64,000 nt of DNA from JANQRA01 sp035762545 (GCA_035762545.1 DASTOM010000041.1:1-64000), one strand, 5' to 3'; positions 16,485 through 24,998 are shown, counted from the stretch's first letter. Numbers and translations are program-made. The notes: generated by a model not told the origin, from the sequence alone.

Positions 16485-17633
16485 ATGAAAACCAGATCGA
16501 GGTGGCTTGTCGCCCTGCTTGCGGCAGCCGTGATCCTCGCCGCCTGTGGCGGCGATGAGGGGGGTGGTAGCGACACCACCGATGGTGGCGATGGCACCGC
16601 GGCCCCGGTCGAGTGTGAGAGCACCGACCAGGTTCGGCTCCAGTTGCAGTGGGTGGCCCAATCGCAGTTCGCCGGCTACTTCGTTGCCAAAGACCTCGGC
16701 TTCTACGAAGAGCAGTGTCTCGAGGTGGAGATCCTCGAGGGCGCCGTCGAGATCGTCCCTCAGACCGTGCTGGCCAGTGGCGGCGCCGAGTTCGGCCTCG
16801 CCTGGGTCCCCAAGGCCCTGGTGTCCCGGAACGAAGGGGCGGACATCATCAACATCGCCCAGGTGTTCGAGAGATCGGGGACCCTCATGGTGTCCTTCGC
16901 CGATCAGGGCATCACCTCTGTGGCCGACTTCGCCGGCAAGCAGGTCGGGAACTGGGGCTTCGGAAACGAGTACGAGCTCACCGCGGCGATCGAACAGGAA
17001 GGGATCGCCGACCAGGTCGAGTTGGTCGCCCAGTCCTTCGACATGCTGGCCCTGCTCAACGGTGACATCGACGTAGCCGAAGCGATGATCTACAACGAGT
17101 ACGCCCAGGTCCTAGAGGCGGAGAACCCGGACACCGGCGAGCTCTACCAGCCGGAAGACCTCAACGTCATCGACTTCAACGATGTTGGCACCGCGATGCT
17201 CCAGGATGCCGTGTGGGTGAATGCCGACTGGATCGCCGACGAGGCGAACGCCGACATTGCCGAGCGGTTCCTGTACGCCTCGTTCAAGGGCTGGAGCCAC
17301 TGTCTCGAGAACTTCGACGAATGTGTCCAGATAGTGCTCGACAACGGCTCGACCCTGGGGGCCAGCCACCAGGCGTGGCAGCTCAACGAGATCCTGGGTC
17401 TCATCTTCCCGGCCACGAATGGCATCGGGGTGATGAATGAGGATCTGTGGAATCAGACGGTCGAGATCTCGACGAGCCAAATCCCCGAGCTCGAAGGGGT
17501 CGAGATTACAGCCGACGCCTTCCGCACCGACATCGCCACGGCAGCGGTCGAGCGTCTCGAAGCCGATGGCATCGATGTCAGCGGCGAGGGGTACGAACCT
17601 CAAACCATCGAACTGCAGCCGGGCGGCGAATAG
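16485..17633 (+). CDS. NMT1/THI5-like substrate-binding lipoprotein
   Basis: A 382-aa secreted lipoprotein with signal peptide and lipobox LAAC (Cys ~21), a short Gly/Asp/Thr linker, then an NMT1/SsuA-type fold (VRLQLQWVAQSQFAGYFVAKDLGFYEEQCLEVEI, written here only as evidence of the family start at ~48). This family binds pyrimidines such as hydroxymethylpyrimidine precursors, riboflavin or alkyl-sulfonates. Position beside dihydropyrimidinase favours a pyrimidine ligand. Acidic overall, as expected for an exported binding protein. Cys residues in SHCLENFDEC could form a disulfide. Confidence 0.88.
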   Translation: MKTRSRWLVALLAAAVILAACGGDEGGGSDTTDGGDGTAAPVECESTDQVRLQLQWVAQSQFAGYFVAKDLGFYEEQCLEVEILEGAVEIVPQTVLASGGAEFGLAWVPKALVSRNEGADIINIAQVFERSGTLMVSFADQGITSVADFAGKQVGNWGFGNEYELTAAIEQEGIADQVELVAQSFDMLALLNGDIDVAEAMIYNEYAQVLEAENPDTGELYQPEDLNVIDFNDVGTAMLQDAVWVNADWIADEANADIAERFLYASFKGWSHCLENFDECVQIVLDNGSTLGASHQAWQLNEILGLIFPATNGIGVMNEDLWNQTVEISTSQIPELEGVEITADAFRTDIATAAVERLEADGIDVSGEGYEPQTIELQPGGE

Positions 17634-17647
17634 AGGGTCGGTCCAAG

Positions 17648-17700
17648 CCGTTCTGTGCGGGTTGAGTGCGCGTGGCGCGTGCGAAACCCGCACAGAACGG
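17648..17700. terminator. Strong terminator hairpin with 16-bp arms
   Basis: CCGTTCTGTGCGGGTT (17648-17663) and AACCCGCACAGAACGG (17685-17700) are perfect complements around a 21-nt loop that can itself fold (CGCG...CGCG). It follows the binding-protein stop by 14 nt and divides the transporter genes from the catabolic genes. Confidence 0.8.
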
Positions 17701-17758
17701 TGTGCCGTCTCCGCTAGTAGGTTTGGTGAACACAAGCTTCCAGCCAGAGGAGGATTCG

Positions 17759-18601
17759 ATGGCCAACATCGTGCGCGCCGCGATCGTTCAAACGACCTGG
17801 ACCGGCGACAAGGAATCGATGGTCGAGAAGAACATGAAGTACGCGCGTGACGCCGCAGCGCAGGGCGCACAGGTCATGTGCTTTCAGGAGATGTTCAACG
17901 CTCCGTATTTCTGCCAGGTTCAGGACGACGATCACAAGGACACCGCCGAGCTCATCCCGGACGGACCAACCATCCAGAAGATGATCGGGCTGGCCAAGGA
18001 GACCGGGATGGTGCTCGTCGTCCCGATCTACGAGAAGGAAGACGACGGTTTCCTCTATAACACCGCCGCGGTCATCGACGCCGACGGCACCTACCTGGGC
18101 AAGTACAGGAAGACCCACATCCCCCACGTGAACGGGTTCTGGGAGAAGTTCTACTTCCGTCCCGGCAACACTGGCTACCCGGTATTCGACACCGCCGTGG
18201 GCAAGGTCGGTGTCTACATCTGTTACGACCGGCACTTCCCGGAGGGCTGGCGGGCGCTGGGTCTCGGGGGAGCGAAGATCGTGTTCAACCCGTCCGCGAC
18301 CAGCCGGGGCCTCTCCAAGTATCTCTGGAATCTCGAGCAGCCGGCGTCGGCGGTTGCCAACGAGTACTTCATCGGAGCGATCAACCGGGTCGGAAAAGAG
18401 GAGTTCGGAGACGCCGACTTCTATGGGTCGTCGTACTTCGTCGACCCGAGAGGTCAGTTGGTCGGTGATTCTGCGTCGGACACGGATGAGGAGCTGGTGA
18501 TCCGGGACCTCGACATGGACATGATCGACGAGGTTCGCAAGGTGTGGGCGTTCTACCGGGATCGCCGGCCCGACGCATACGACGCTCTCGTCGCTCCCTG
18601 A
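17759..18601 (+). CDS. Beta-ureidopropionase (N-carbamoyl-beta-alanine amidohydrolase)
   Basis: This 280-aa nitrilase-superfamily amidase hydrolyses N-carbamoyl-beta-alanine to beta-alanine, CO2 and ammonia, step three of reductive pyrimidine degradation. The catalytic triad is visible: Glu44 (CFQEMF), Lys118 (GKYRKTHIPH) and Cys155 (YICYDRHFPEGWRALG). ATG 17759 follows AGAGGAGG. Downstream are the aminotransferase and dihydropyrimidinase, which act directly after and before it. A related N-carbamoylputrescine amidase activity is less likely in this context. Confidence 0.88.
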   Translation: MANIVRAAIVQTTWTGDKESMVEKNMKYARDAAAQGAQVMCFQEMFNAPYFCQVQDDDHKDTAELIPDGPTIQKMIGLAKETGMVLVVPIYEKEDDGFLYNTAAVIDADGTYLGKYRKTHIPHVNGFWEKFYFRPGNTGYPVFDTAVGKVGVYICYDRHFPEGWRALGLGGAKIVFNPSATSRGLSKYLWNLEQPASAVANEYFIGAINRVGKEEFGDADFYGSSYFVDPRGQLVGDSASDTDEELVIRDLDMDMIDEVRKVWAFYRDRRPDAYDALVAP

Positions 18602-18606
18602 TCGAC

Positions 18607-19902
18607 GTGGGTAAGCACGCCGAGCTATTGGCCAGACATCGGGAGGTCCTGCCCTCTTGGATGGCCCTCTATTACAAAGAGCCGATTGCCATCGTCGATG
18701 GTGAGGGGCGGCATGTCGTCGATGCCGAGGGAAACGAGTACCTCGACTTCTTCGGCGGGATCCTCACCACCATGTCGGGCTACAAGGTGCCTGAGGTGGT
18801 TGCCGCCATCAAGGCGCAAGCCGATCGGATGCTTCACACGTCCACGCTGTACCTGATCGAGAATCAGATCCAGCTCGCGGAGAAGATCGCCGGATTGAGT
18901 GGCATTCCTGGGGCCAAAGTGTTCTTCACCAACTCCGGCACCGAAGCCAACGATGCTGCGCTGATGCTCGCCACCCAGTATCGGAAGTCGAACCAGGTGT
19001 TGGCGTTCCGGGGCAGCTACCACGGGAAGTCGCACTCCGCGGTGGCGATCACGGGTCAGAGGGCGTGGTCGGCCACCAGCCTCTATCCCTTCAACGTGAC
19101 CTACGTTCACGGGGGCTACAAGTTGCGCAGCCCATTCGGCCATCTCCCGGACGACGAGTTCATCGCCGCCTGTGTCGGTGACCTGCGTGACCTGCTCGAG
19201 GTTGCGACCGCCGGGGATGTTGCCGCGATGATCGCCGAGCCGATTCAGGGTGTCGGTGGTTTCGCGACGCCGCCCGATGGTTTCTTTGGGGCGATGAAAG
19301 AGGTTCTCGACGAGCACGGGATCCTGTTCATCACCGACGAAGTGCAGACAGGATGGGGCAGGACCGGCGAGCACTTCTGGGGGTATCAGGCTCACGGCTT
19401 GACCCCGGACATCCTCACCTTCGCCAAGGGTCTCGGCAACGGGTTGGCCATGGCCGGCGTGGTCGCCCGCCCCGAGATCATGGACTGCCTCCAAGCGAAC
19501 TCGATATCGACTTTCGGTGGCAATCCGCTGGCGACTGCCGGGGCGTTGGCCAACCTCCACTATGTGCTGGACCACGATCTTCAGACCAACGCGCTCAAGA
19601 CCGGCAACCAGTTGAAGGAAGGCATCCACCGAATCGCCGACGAGGTTCCCGAGATCGTCGAGGTGCGGGGCAAGGGGCTGATGGTCGGGGTCGAGTTCGG
19701 AGACCCCGACGACAAGGCGCCCAACGTCGCCCTCACGGCCGCGGTCATGGAGGAGGCCCGGGCCGGGGGGCTCCTCATCGGGAAGGGCGGGCTCTTCGGG
19801 AACACCCTGCGTATCGCACCCCCCCTCTCCATCACAGAGGAAGAAGTCGAAGAAGGCCTCGGCAAGCTCAAAGAGGCCATCGATCGGGCACGGAAAGCCT
19901 GA
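18607..19902 (+). CDS. Class III PLP aminotransferase (beta-alanine / beta-aminoisobutyrate type)
   Basis: A 431-aa class III aminotransferase from GTG 18607, 5 nt after the amidase stop. Motifs: FFTNSGTEANDAAL, the PLP-pocket FITDEVQTGWGRTGEHFWG, and Schiff-base Lys in LTFAKGLGNGLAMAGV. Closest in appearance to AGXT2-like / beta-alanine-pyruvate aminotransferases. In this cluster it would convert beta-alanine or 3-aminoisobutyrate to malonate or methylmalonate semialdehyde for MmsA. Confidence 0.87.
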   Translation: MGKHAELLARHREVLPSWMALYYKEPIAIVDGEGRHVVDAEGNEYLDFFGGILTTMSGYKVPEVVAAIKAQADRMLHTSTLYLIENQIQLAEKIAGLSGIPGAKVFFTNSGTEANDAALMLATQYRKSNQVLAFRGSYHGKSHSAVAITGQRAWSATSLYPFNVTYVHGGYKLRSPFGHLPDDEFIAACVGDLRDLLEVATAGDVAAMIAEPIQGVGGFATPPDGFFGAMKEVLDEHGILFITDEVQTGWGRTGEHFWGYQAHGLTPDILTFAKGLGNGLAMAGVVARPEIMDCLQANSISTFGGNPLATAGALANLHYVLDHDLQTNALKTGNQLKEGIHRIADEVPEIVEVRGKGLMVGVEFGDPDDKAPNVALTAAVMEEARAGGLLIGKGGLFGNTLRIAPPLSITEEEVEEGLGKLKEAIDRARKA

Positions 19903-19930
19903 TGGGCGTTCTGAACGCGGTAGGCCGATG

Positions 19931-19993
19931 CCTCTCGAGCTGCGTTCGAGAGGTAGGGAGATTTTCCAGAACACCACCTGTCCGAGGGACAGG
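19931..19993 (+). terminator. Two hairpins between aminotransferase and dihydropyrimidinase
   Basis: CCTCTCGA...TCGAGAGG (19931-19953, 8-bp stem) and CCTGTCC-gag-GGACAGG (19977-19993, 7-bp stem with 3-nt loop) lie 29 nt past the aminotransferase stop and 36 nt before dihydropyrimidinase. They probably separate two transcripts or tune their ratio. Confidence 0.6.
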
Positions 19994-20028
19994 CACCGCC
20001 CGCACAGCATTAGGGAAGGGGTAGCGCA

Positions 20029-21441
20029 ATGAGCAAGCAGTTGATTCGTGGCGGAACCGTTGTGACCGCAATCGATCAGATGGAGGCTGACGTCCTCGTC
20101 GATGGGGGCAAGGTGGTGGCGTTGCTCGGTCGTGAGCACACCGTCGAAGACGTCGAGGTGATCGACGCAACCGACAAGTTGGTGCTTCCTGGCGGGATCG
20201 ACGTGCACACTCACATGGAATTGCCCTTCGGCGGGACCTTCGCCGCCGACACCTTCGAGACGGGCACCCGCGCCGCTGCCTGGGGAGGCACGACGACCAT
20301 CGTGGACTTCGCCGTTCAGACCGTCGGCCAGTCGGCGATGGACGGCTGGGAGGCCTGGATGAACAAGGCCCGGGGCAACTGTGCCATCGACTACGGCTTC
20401 CACATGATCACCGGTGACATCAACGATCAGACGCTCAAGGAGATGGAGCTCCTCACTCGGGAGGGCGTGACCAGCTTCAAGATGTTCATGGCCTACCCGG
20501 GAGTCTTCTACTCCGATGACGGCCAGATCCTCAGGGCGATGCAGAAGGCGGCCGAGGACGGCTCCACCATCTGCATGCATGCCGAGAACGGCATCGCCAT
20601 CGACGTGTTGGTCGAACAGGCTCTGGAACGCGGGGAGACGGACCCGATCCACCACGGGTTGGTACGCAAGTCGATCCTGGAAGGTGAGGCCACCCATCGC
20701 GCCATCAAGCTCGCCGAGCTGACCGGGGTGCAGCTCTACATCGTCCACCTATCGGCACAAGAGGCTCTCGACGAGGTGATTCAGGCTCGGGACCGTGGTC
20801 TGAACGTCTATGCCGAGACCTGTCCCCAGTACCTGTTCCTGTCTTTGAAGAATCTGGGCAACGGTTTCGATGGGGCGAAGTACGTGTGCTCTCCGCCGCT
20901 CCGTGACGAGGATGCGGGGCATCAGGATCGGCTGTGGCAGGGACTGCGCACCAACGACCTGCAGATCGTGTCCACCGACCACTGTCCGTTCTGCATGGGT
21001 GACCACCACACCTTCGGTACCCAGAAGCAGCTGGGTCAGGGAGACTTCTCCAAGATCCCGAACGGGATGCCTGGAGTCGAGCCACGCATGTCGCTCCTCT
21101 ACAGCGGCGGGGTGCTCGAGGGGCGTATCGGCCTGAACCGGTTCGTCGAGATAACAGCAACGACACCGGCGAAGATGTTCGGGATGTACCCCAAGAAGGG
21201 GACGATCGCGGTCGGCTCGGATGCGGACATCGTCGTGCTCGACCCACATGGCAAACACATCATCTCCGTCGACACCCACCACATGGACGTCGACTACTCC
21301 GCCTATGAGGGTTGGGAGATGACCGGCAAGGTCGAGACAGTCATGTCGAAGGGCAAGGTCATCATCGCCGACGACAAATACCTCGGCGCCCCCGGCGATG
21401 GCGAATACCTGGTCCGCGGACAGAGCCAGTACGTTATCTGA
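20029..21441 (+). CDS. hydA: Dihydropyrimidinase / D-hydantoinase
   Basis: A 470-aa cyclic amidohydrolase opening dihydrouracil or dihydrothymine to N-carbamoyl-beta-amino acids. The binuclear zinc site is intact: His60 and His62 (DVHTHME), carboxylated Lys151 (SFKMFMAYPG), His184 (CMHAEN), a further His in YIVHLSA, and the catalytic Asp in STDHCPF. The substrate Tyr156 follows the Lys. ATG 20029 has GAAGGGG upstream. It is the second enzyme of the reductive pyrimidine route; its supplier, a dihydropyrimidine-forming reductase, is not present in a recognised form. Confidence 0.93.
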   Translation: MSKQLIRGGTVVTAIDQMEADVLVDGGKVVALLGREHTVEDVEVIDATDKLVLPGGIDVHTHMELPFGGTFAADTFETGTRAAAWGGTTTIVDFAVQTVGQSAMDGWEAWMNKARGNCAIDYGFHMITGDINDQTLKEMELLTREGVTSFKMFMAYPGVFYSDDGQILRAMQKAAEDGSTICMHAENGIAIDVLVEQALERGETDPIHHGLVRKSILEGEATHRAIKLAELTGVQLYIVHLSAQEALDEVIQARDRGLNVYAETCPQYLFLSLKNLGNGFDGAKYVCSPPLRDEDAGHQDRLWQGLRTNDLQIVSTDHCPFCMGDHHTFGTQKQLGQGDFSKIPNGMPGVEPRMSLLYSGGVLEGRIGLNRFVEITATTPAKMFGMYPKKGTIAVGSDADIVVLDPHGKHIISVDTHHMDVDYSAYEGWEMTGKVETVMSKGKVIIADDKYLGAPGDGEYLVRGQSQYVI

Positions 21442-21502
21442 CGTGAAGCCGAGCGGATTTCGCCCATATGCGGGCTGTCGAACCCCGGGTACGGGTTAAG
21501 AC

Positions 21503-22507
21503 GTGGACTTTGGTGTAGTTCTCCAGACCGACCCGCCGGCGAGCGAGGTCATTCGGTTGGCGAAGCGGGCCGAGCAGTTGGGCTTCACCCACGGCTGGAC
21601 GTTCGACAGCCACGTCCTCTGGCAGGAGCCGTTCGTCATCTACTCCCGGATACTCGCCGAGACCGAGCGCATGGTCGTAGGGCCCATGGTCACCAATCCG
21701 GGCACCCGGGACTGGACCGTCATCGCCTCGCTGTTCGCCACTCTCAACGACATGTACGACGGGCGGACGATTTGTGGCATGGGCCGCGGCGACTCCGCTC
21801 TCCGGTACATCGGCGAGACGCCGACGACGCTGGCCACGATGGTGGAGTCGATGGCAGCCATCAAGGCCCTGGTCGCCGGGGACGAGATCGAATACAACGG
21901 GAAGACCCTGTCGATTCCCTGGATCGAAGACGGCTGGGACCTGCCGATGTGGGTGGCCGGGTACGGTCCCAAAGCCCTGCACACGATCGGCACCCACGCC
22001 GACGGGTTCATCCTCCAGCTAGCCGACCCTCAGGTCCTGGAGTGGACGGTGGGCGCGGTGCGTGAGGCCGCCGCCGGGGCAGGTCGTGAGCCCGACGCGG
22101 TGACGATCTGCGTGGTAGCCCCGGCATACGTGGGCGAGGACATCGCCCACCAGCGAGAGCAACTGCGCTGGTTCGGCGGGATGGTGGGCAACCATGTGGC
22201 CGACATGGTCAAACGCTATGGCGAGGACGCCTCGAAGGTACCGCAGGTGCTGTCCGACTACATCAGGGCCCGGGAGGGGTACGACTACGACCACCACGGA
22301 AGGGCCGAGAACCCCTCTACCGACTTCGTCCCCGACGAGATCGTCGACCGCTTCTGCCTCCTCGGCCCGGTAGAGCAGCACATCGAGAAGCTCCGGTTAC
22401 TCGAAGCGATGGGTGTCGATCACTTCGGGATCTATCTGATGCACGACGACCGGGAGGGGACTCTCGACGCCTACGGCGAGGTCGTCATCCCGGCGATCAA
22501 CGGGTGA
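21503..22507 (+). CDS. LLM-class (probably F420-dependent) oxidoreductase
   Basis: A 334-aa bacterial luciferase-like TIM barrel. MDFGVVLQTDPPASEVIRLAKRAEQLGF, WQEPFVIYSRILAETERMVVGPMVTNPGTRDW and CGMGRGDSAL resemble the TIGR03842-type F420 oxidoreductases (recalled, not searched). Start GTG 21503. It closes the pyrimidine cluster on the same strand 61 nt after dihydropyrimidinase. Since no PreT/PreA or RutA is seen, it is a candidate for the reductase forming dihydropyrimidines; the alternative is an unrelated F420 enzyme. Confidence 0.82.
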   Translation: MDFGVVLQTDPPASEVIRLAKRAEQLGFTHGWTFDSHVLWQEPFVIYSRILAETERMVVGPMVTNPGTRDWTVIASLFATLNDMYDGRTICGMGRGDSALRYIGETPTTLATMVESMAAIKALVAGDEIEYNGKTLSIPWIEDGWDLPMWVAGYGPKALHTIGTHADGFILQLADPQVLEWTVGAVREAAAGAGREPDAVTICVVAPAYVGEDIAHQREQLRWFGGMVGNHVADMVKRYGEDASKVPQVLSDYIRAREGYDYDHHGRAENPSTDFVPDEIVDRFCLLGPVEQHIEKLRLLEAMGVDHFGIYLMHDDREGTLDAYGEVVIPAING

Positions 22508-22523
22508 GCGAAAGGTCCTCCGC

Positions 22524-22682
22524 TCACACGTAGGCGACACCGACCGCGGCGGCATAGATGGCGATCATGAGGATCAGCAAGAGATAGCCGAGCTCGCCTC
22601 TCCTGCCGAAGTCGTCGTTGATCTTGGTCGCTGTCAGCACGACCGCCGCCAGGAAAAGGATGGTCCCAATCCATTCGGGCAT
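22524..22682 (-). CDS. Small two-TM membrane protein
   Basis: The 52-aa product has two hydrophobic helices (WIGTILFLAAVVLTAT and LGYLLLILMIAIYAAAVGVAYV) joined by a charged turn NDDFGRRGE. ATG 22682 follows GGGAGG at 7-nt spacing, which supports a real gene. Convergent with the LLM gene, 16 nt apart. Function unknown. Confidence 0.55.
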   Translation of the reverse strand: MPEWIGTILFLAAVVLTATKINDDFGRRGELGYLLLILMIAIYAAAVGVAYV

Positions 22683-22830
22683 TGCGCGCCTCCCGCCTTT
22701 CAGTTGCCTCGGCACGAAACATACGCATGCAGGGACGGGCGCGTTGGATCCATCAGAGGGTCGTATCAAACGCGCTAGTACGCGCTCTTGGCGGGGGAGA
22801 GATTGGATCGGTGGATTGGAGGGGGACGGC

Positions 22831-23040
22831 ATGCTGCCTTACGGAGAGGTCGAAGCGATGAGGAAACACAAGGTCACCGGGTTCACCCGGGAGCAGGAGC
22901 AGGCGGCAGCCCGGCGACGGGCAGCCAGGAACGAGCCGGGAAGTCTCAGCGAGTTGCTGAACGCACTGGCCCAAGGACTTGCAGGGATCGGCCTGCCTGG
23001 GGGCGGGGGAAGAAGGCAGCCGGCTCGACCGGCCTTCTAG
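22831..23040 (+). CDS. Hypothetical basic small protein
   Basis: A 69-aa product starting at ATG 22831 after GGAGGGGG. It contains an Arg/Ala-rich helix (REQEQAAARRRAARN), an amphipathic segment LSELLNALAQGLAGIGL and a Gly/Arg tail. No family recognised. It is followed by a strong hairpin, as expected of a real transcription unit. Confidence 0.5.
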   Translation: MLPYGEVEAMRKHKVTGFTREQEQAAARRRAARNEPGSLSELLNALAQGLAGIGLPGGGGRRQPARPAF

Positions 23041-23088
23041 AAGAGGCCTCCCGGGTCGTGCATTCTCACCGGCACGACCGCAGGCAAC

Positions 23089-23124
23089 GAGAAGGGGGTC
23101 CCCGCTTGCCGGGACCCCCTTCTC
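23089..23124. terminator. Strong bidirectional terminator, 14-bp arms
   Basis: GAGAAGGGGGTCCC (23089-23102) pairs perfectly with GGGACCCCCTTCTC (23111-23124) around an 8-nt loop. It ends the small gene at 22831 on the + strand and the protease remnant on the - strand. Confidence 0.85.
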
Positions 23125-23415
23125 AGATCAGCATCACCAGGCGTGGTCGCGGTGTGGATCGCGGTGGCGAACGAGGACCCTCCCCAGATGATTACCGGGG
23201 TTCTGGGTGCCGGAGAGGCCGACGCACCCCACGCCTTGATCAGTTGCGTCGATCCACTTGTGATCGGAGGCGTCGCGGCGACCTGCCGGCCCGGGAGTGG
23301 CCCAGACGACCTCGTCTCCGTTCTCATCGAAGACGCCCACCCCCTCGACGCCGTCGAACGCTGCGGGATACACAGGCTTGGCTCGGGCCCAAGAACAGGC
23401 CAGGGCAAGGCAGGA
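23125..23415 (-). pseudogene. Frameshifted C-terminal fragment of an S8 (subtilisin-like) peptidase
   Basis: On the minus strand one frame reads KPVYPAAFDGVEGVGVFDENG, like the subtilase segment before the last catalytic motif (usually YPAAF..VIGVGAVD), and continues to WIDATDQGVG. The catalytic-serine motif follows in another frame: VIIWGGSSFATAIHTA (compare GTSFATP). The two need a frameshift around 23160-23235, and the N-terminal catalytic Asp/His half is missing. Subtilase genes frequently accompany ECF sigma factors in actinobacteria, and the ECF gene lies immediately beside it, so this is probably a decayed member of that set. Confidence 0.55.
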
Positions 23416-23489
23416 TCCCGAGCGGTTCGTGTCGGCGGCGTCGTTCGTCGCCGTCGGCGCCTGATCTCTACCGAATACGATCAGTGATC

Positions 23490-24050
23490 ATGGAAGCCCT
23501 GACCCACGGTGAGCTGCTGGCACTTGCTGCCTCCGGCGACGTTCGGGCCTGGAATGACCTCGTCGACCGCTTCTCAGACATGGTCTGGTCGGTGGCGAGG
23601 AGCTTCCGACTCGACGATGCCACTGCGAAGGACGTCTCACAGACGGTGTGGTTGAAGCTGGTCGAGAACCTCGACAAGATCTCCGATCCGGAACGTCTCC
23701 CCGGCTGGCTGGCCACCACTTGTCGCCGTGAGGCACTCAGGGTCGCCAAGGCAAGGGATCGGATGATCCCGACCGATTTCGAATATGACGTGGCGGACGA
23801 TTCCCCGTCTTTCGATGAGATGCTCATCGACGACGAGGATCAGAGGGCGGTCACCCGGGCATTCAAGACTCTCGATGCCACATGTCGGGAGTTGCTCCGG
23901 CTGATGACTGCCGAGCCGGCCCTGTCCTATGAGGAGCTGGCGGAGGTCACGGGTCGGCCGATCGGGAGTCTTGGGCCGACGCGTGCCCGATGTCTGGACA
24001 AACTGAAAAGGGCGATGTCGCGTATCAGCGACGGTCCCAGGGACTCTTGA
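23490..24050 (+). CDS. ECF-type RNA polymerase sigma factor
   Basis: A 186-aa sigma-70 family protein with region 2 (AWNDLVDRFSDMVWSVARSF, DATAKDVSQTVWLKLVENL, LPGWLATTCRREALRVAKAR) and region 4 (LDATCRELLRLMTAEPALSYEELAEVTGRPIGSLGPTRARCLDKLKR). ATG 23490 preferred; GTG 23484 is in frame two codons upstream. It directs polymerase to a small regulon. The next gene, 19 nt downstream, probably encodes a functional partner. No zinc anti-sigma (HxxxCxxC) is seen nearby. Confidence 0.88.
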   Translation: MEALTHGELLALAASGDVRAWNDLVDRFSDMVWSVARSFRLDDATAKDVSQTVWLKLVENLDKISDPERLPGWLATTCRREALRVAKARDRMIPTDFEYDVADDSPSFDEMLIDDEDQRAVTRAFKTLDATCRELLRLMTAEPALSYEELAEVTGRPIGSLGPTRARCLDKLKRAMSRISDGPRDS

Positions 24051-24069
24051 ATTCAGGAGGTGAGCACTG

Positions 24070-24531
24070 TTGAGTGAATTCAAGACATCGAGAGAAGACC
24101 AAGAGATGCTCGAGAACCTACGGGAGGGACTGCTTTCCAGCGATCCCACCCCGTCGGACATCGCCGAGTTCGCCAAGGCCGCATTCGAGTGGCGTGGCAT
24201 AGATGCCGACCTCGCCGAGCTGGATTTCGATTCAGTCGAAGACGATCAGCTGCAGGGGGTGCGGTCCACCGCCACGAGCAGGATGATCTCTTTCCAGGCC
24301 GGCCAATGGATGCTGGACGTCGAGTACGACGAGGCAACCCGACGGCTCATAGGACACATCTCTCCTCAGTCGCCCTACACCGTCGAGCTCCACACCAGCG
24401 GCGCTCTTTTCTCGCTCGAGTCCGATGATCTGGGGCGCTTCGAGGCAGAGTCGGTGTCATCCGGGCCTCTGAGCATGGTTTTGCGCTTCGAGGACGGATC
24501 GGTGATCAAGACCCAGTGGGTCGTCCTCTAG
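24070..24531 (+). CDS. ECF-associated protein of unknown function
   Basis: A 153-aa acidic soluble protein starting at TTG 24070 with AGGAGG nine nt upstream. An N-terminal helical part (EDQEMLENLREGLLSSDPTPSDIAEFAKAAFEWRGIDADLAEL) is followed by a beta-rich half (SFQAGQWMLDVEYDEATRRLIGHISP). Similar small genes follow ECF genes in actinobacterial loci that also carry S8 peptidases, so a regulatory or output role in that set is plausible; no catalytic motif is visible. Confidence 0.65.
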   Translation: MSEFKTSREDQEMLENLREGLLSSDPTPSDIAEFAKAAFEWRGIDADLAELDFDSVEDDQLQGVRSTATSRMISFQAGQWMLDVEYDEATRRLIGHISPQSPYTVELHTSGALFSLESDDLGRFEAESVSSGPLSMVLRFEDGSVIKTQWVVL

Positions 24532-24619
24532 CCTCGAATCCCTCGTATCACGCCAGGGTCGGGGCCCTCTTCACCCACATGACCGTCGCTCTGGTGCGGC
24601 GGATGAGAGAGGAGAGCTG

Positions 24620-24805
24620 ATGCTCTACATGTCCCAAGCAAAGGACTCTCGCAGTGCCAGACGCTGGGCGTGGGCGCACCGCCCCATTCAGTCGCTGGAC
24701 AACCCTGTGAAGAGATACCTGGGCAACCGCGCTGTCGGCCCCGGCTTGTGGAAGCGGCCCGTTCGCTGGCTCTGGACGCTCGAGAGATTGCGTCCGGCGT
24801 TCTGA
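24620..24805 (+). CDS. Small Arg/Trp-rich protein (tentative)
   Basis: A 61-aa frame with ATG 24620 and GAGAGGAGAG upstream. Strongly basic and Trp-rich (RRWAWAHRP, KRPVRWLWTLERLRPAF), no TM segment. No family recognised; it is kept because of its good ribosome binding site and the hairpins that follow. Confidence 0.35.
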   Translation: MLYMSQAKDSRSARRWAWAHRPIQSLDNPVKRYLGNRAVGPGLWKRPVRWLWTLERLRPAF

Positions 24806-24840
24806 ACGGCTGACCTCGGGGGAGATCCGAACCACACGGG

Positions 24841-24971
24841 GGACCGGGAGATGACTTCCGGTCCAGGGGGAGAGAGCAGACGGGAGATAGGGGGACCGTC
24901 CCCAGGACGGTCCCCCTGGCCTGTCAATTGTGAACACAGAAAGAACCCCGGGCTCGCGATGAGCCCGGGGT
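24841..24971. terminator. Cluster of three hairpins
   Basis: Three perfect inverted repeats in 131 bp: GGACCGG/CCGGTCC (24841-24864), AGGGGGACCGTCC-cca-GGACGGTCCCCCT (24889-24917, 13 bp) and ACCCCGGGCTC-gcgat-GAGCCCGGGGT (24945-24971, 11 bp). They lie between convergent small genes and look like stacked bidirectional terminators. Confidence 0.65.
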
Positions 24972-24998
24972 CGGTCCCCCCTGTCGGATGCCTCGCTG

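Noticed and set aside
22788..23490. N-terminal extension of the ECF sigma factor frame
   Set aside because: The upstream frame crosses a strong terminator and the protease remnant and shows no similarity; the sigma fold starts at MEALTHGELLALA.
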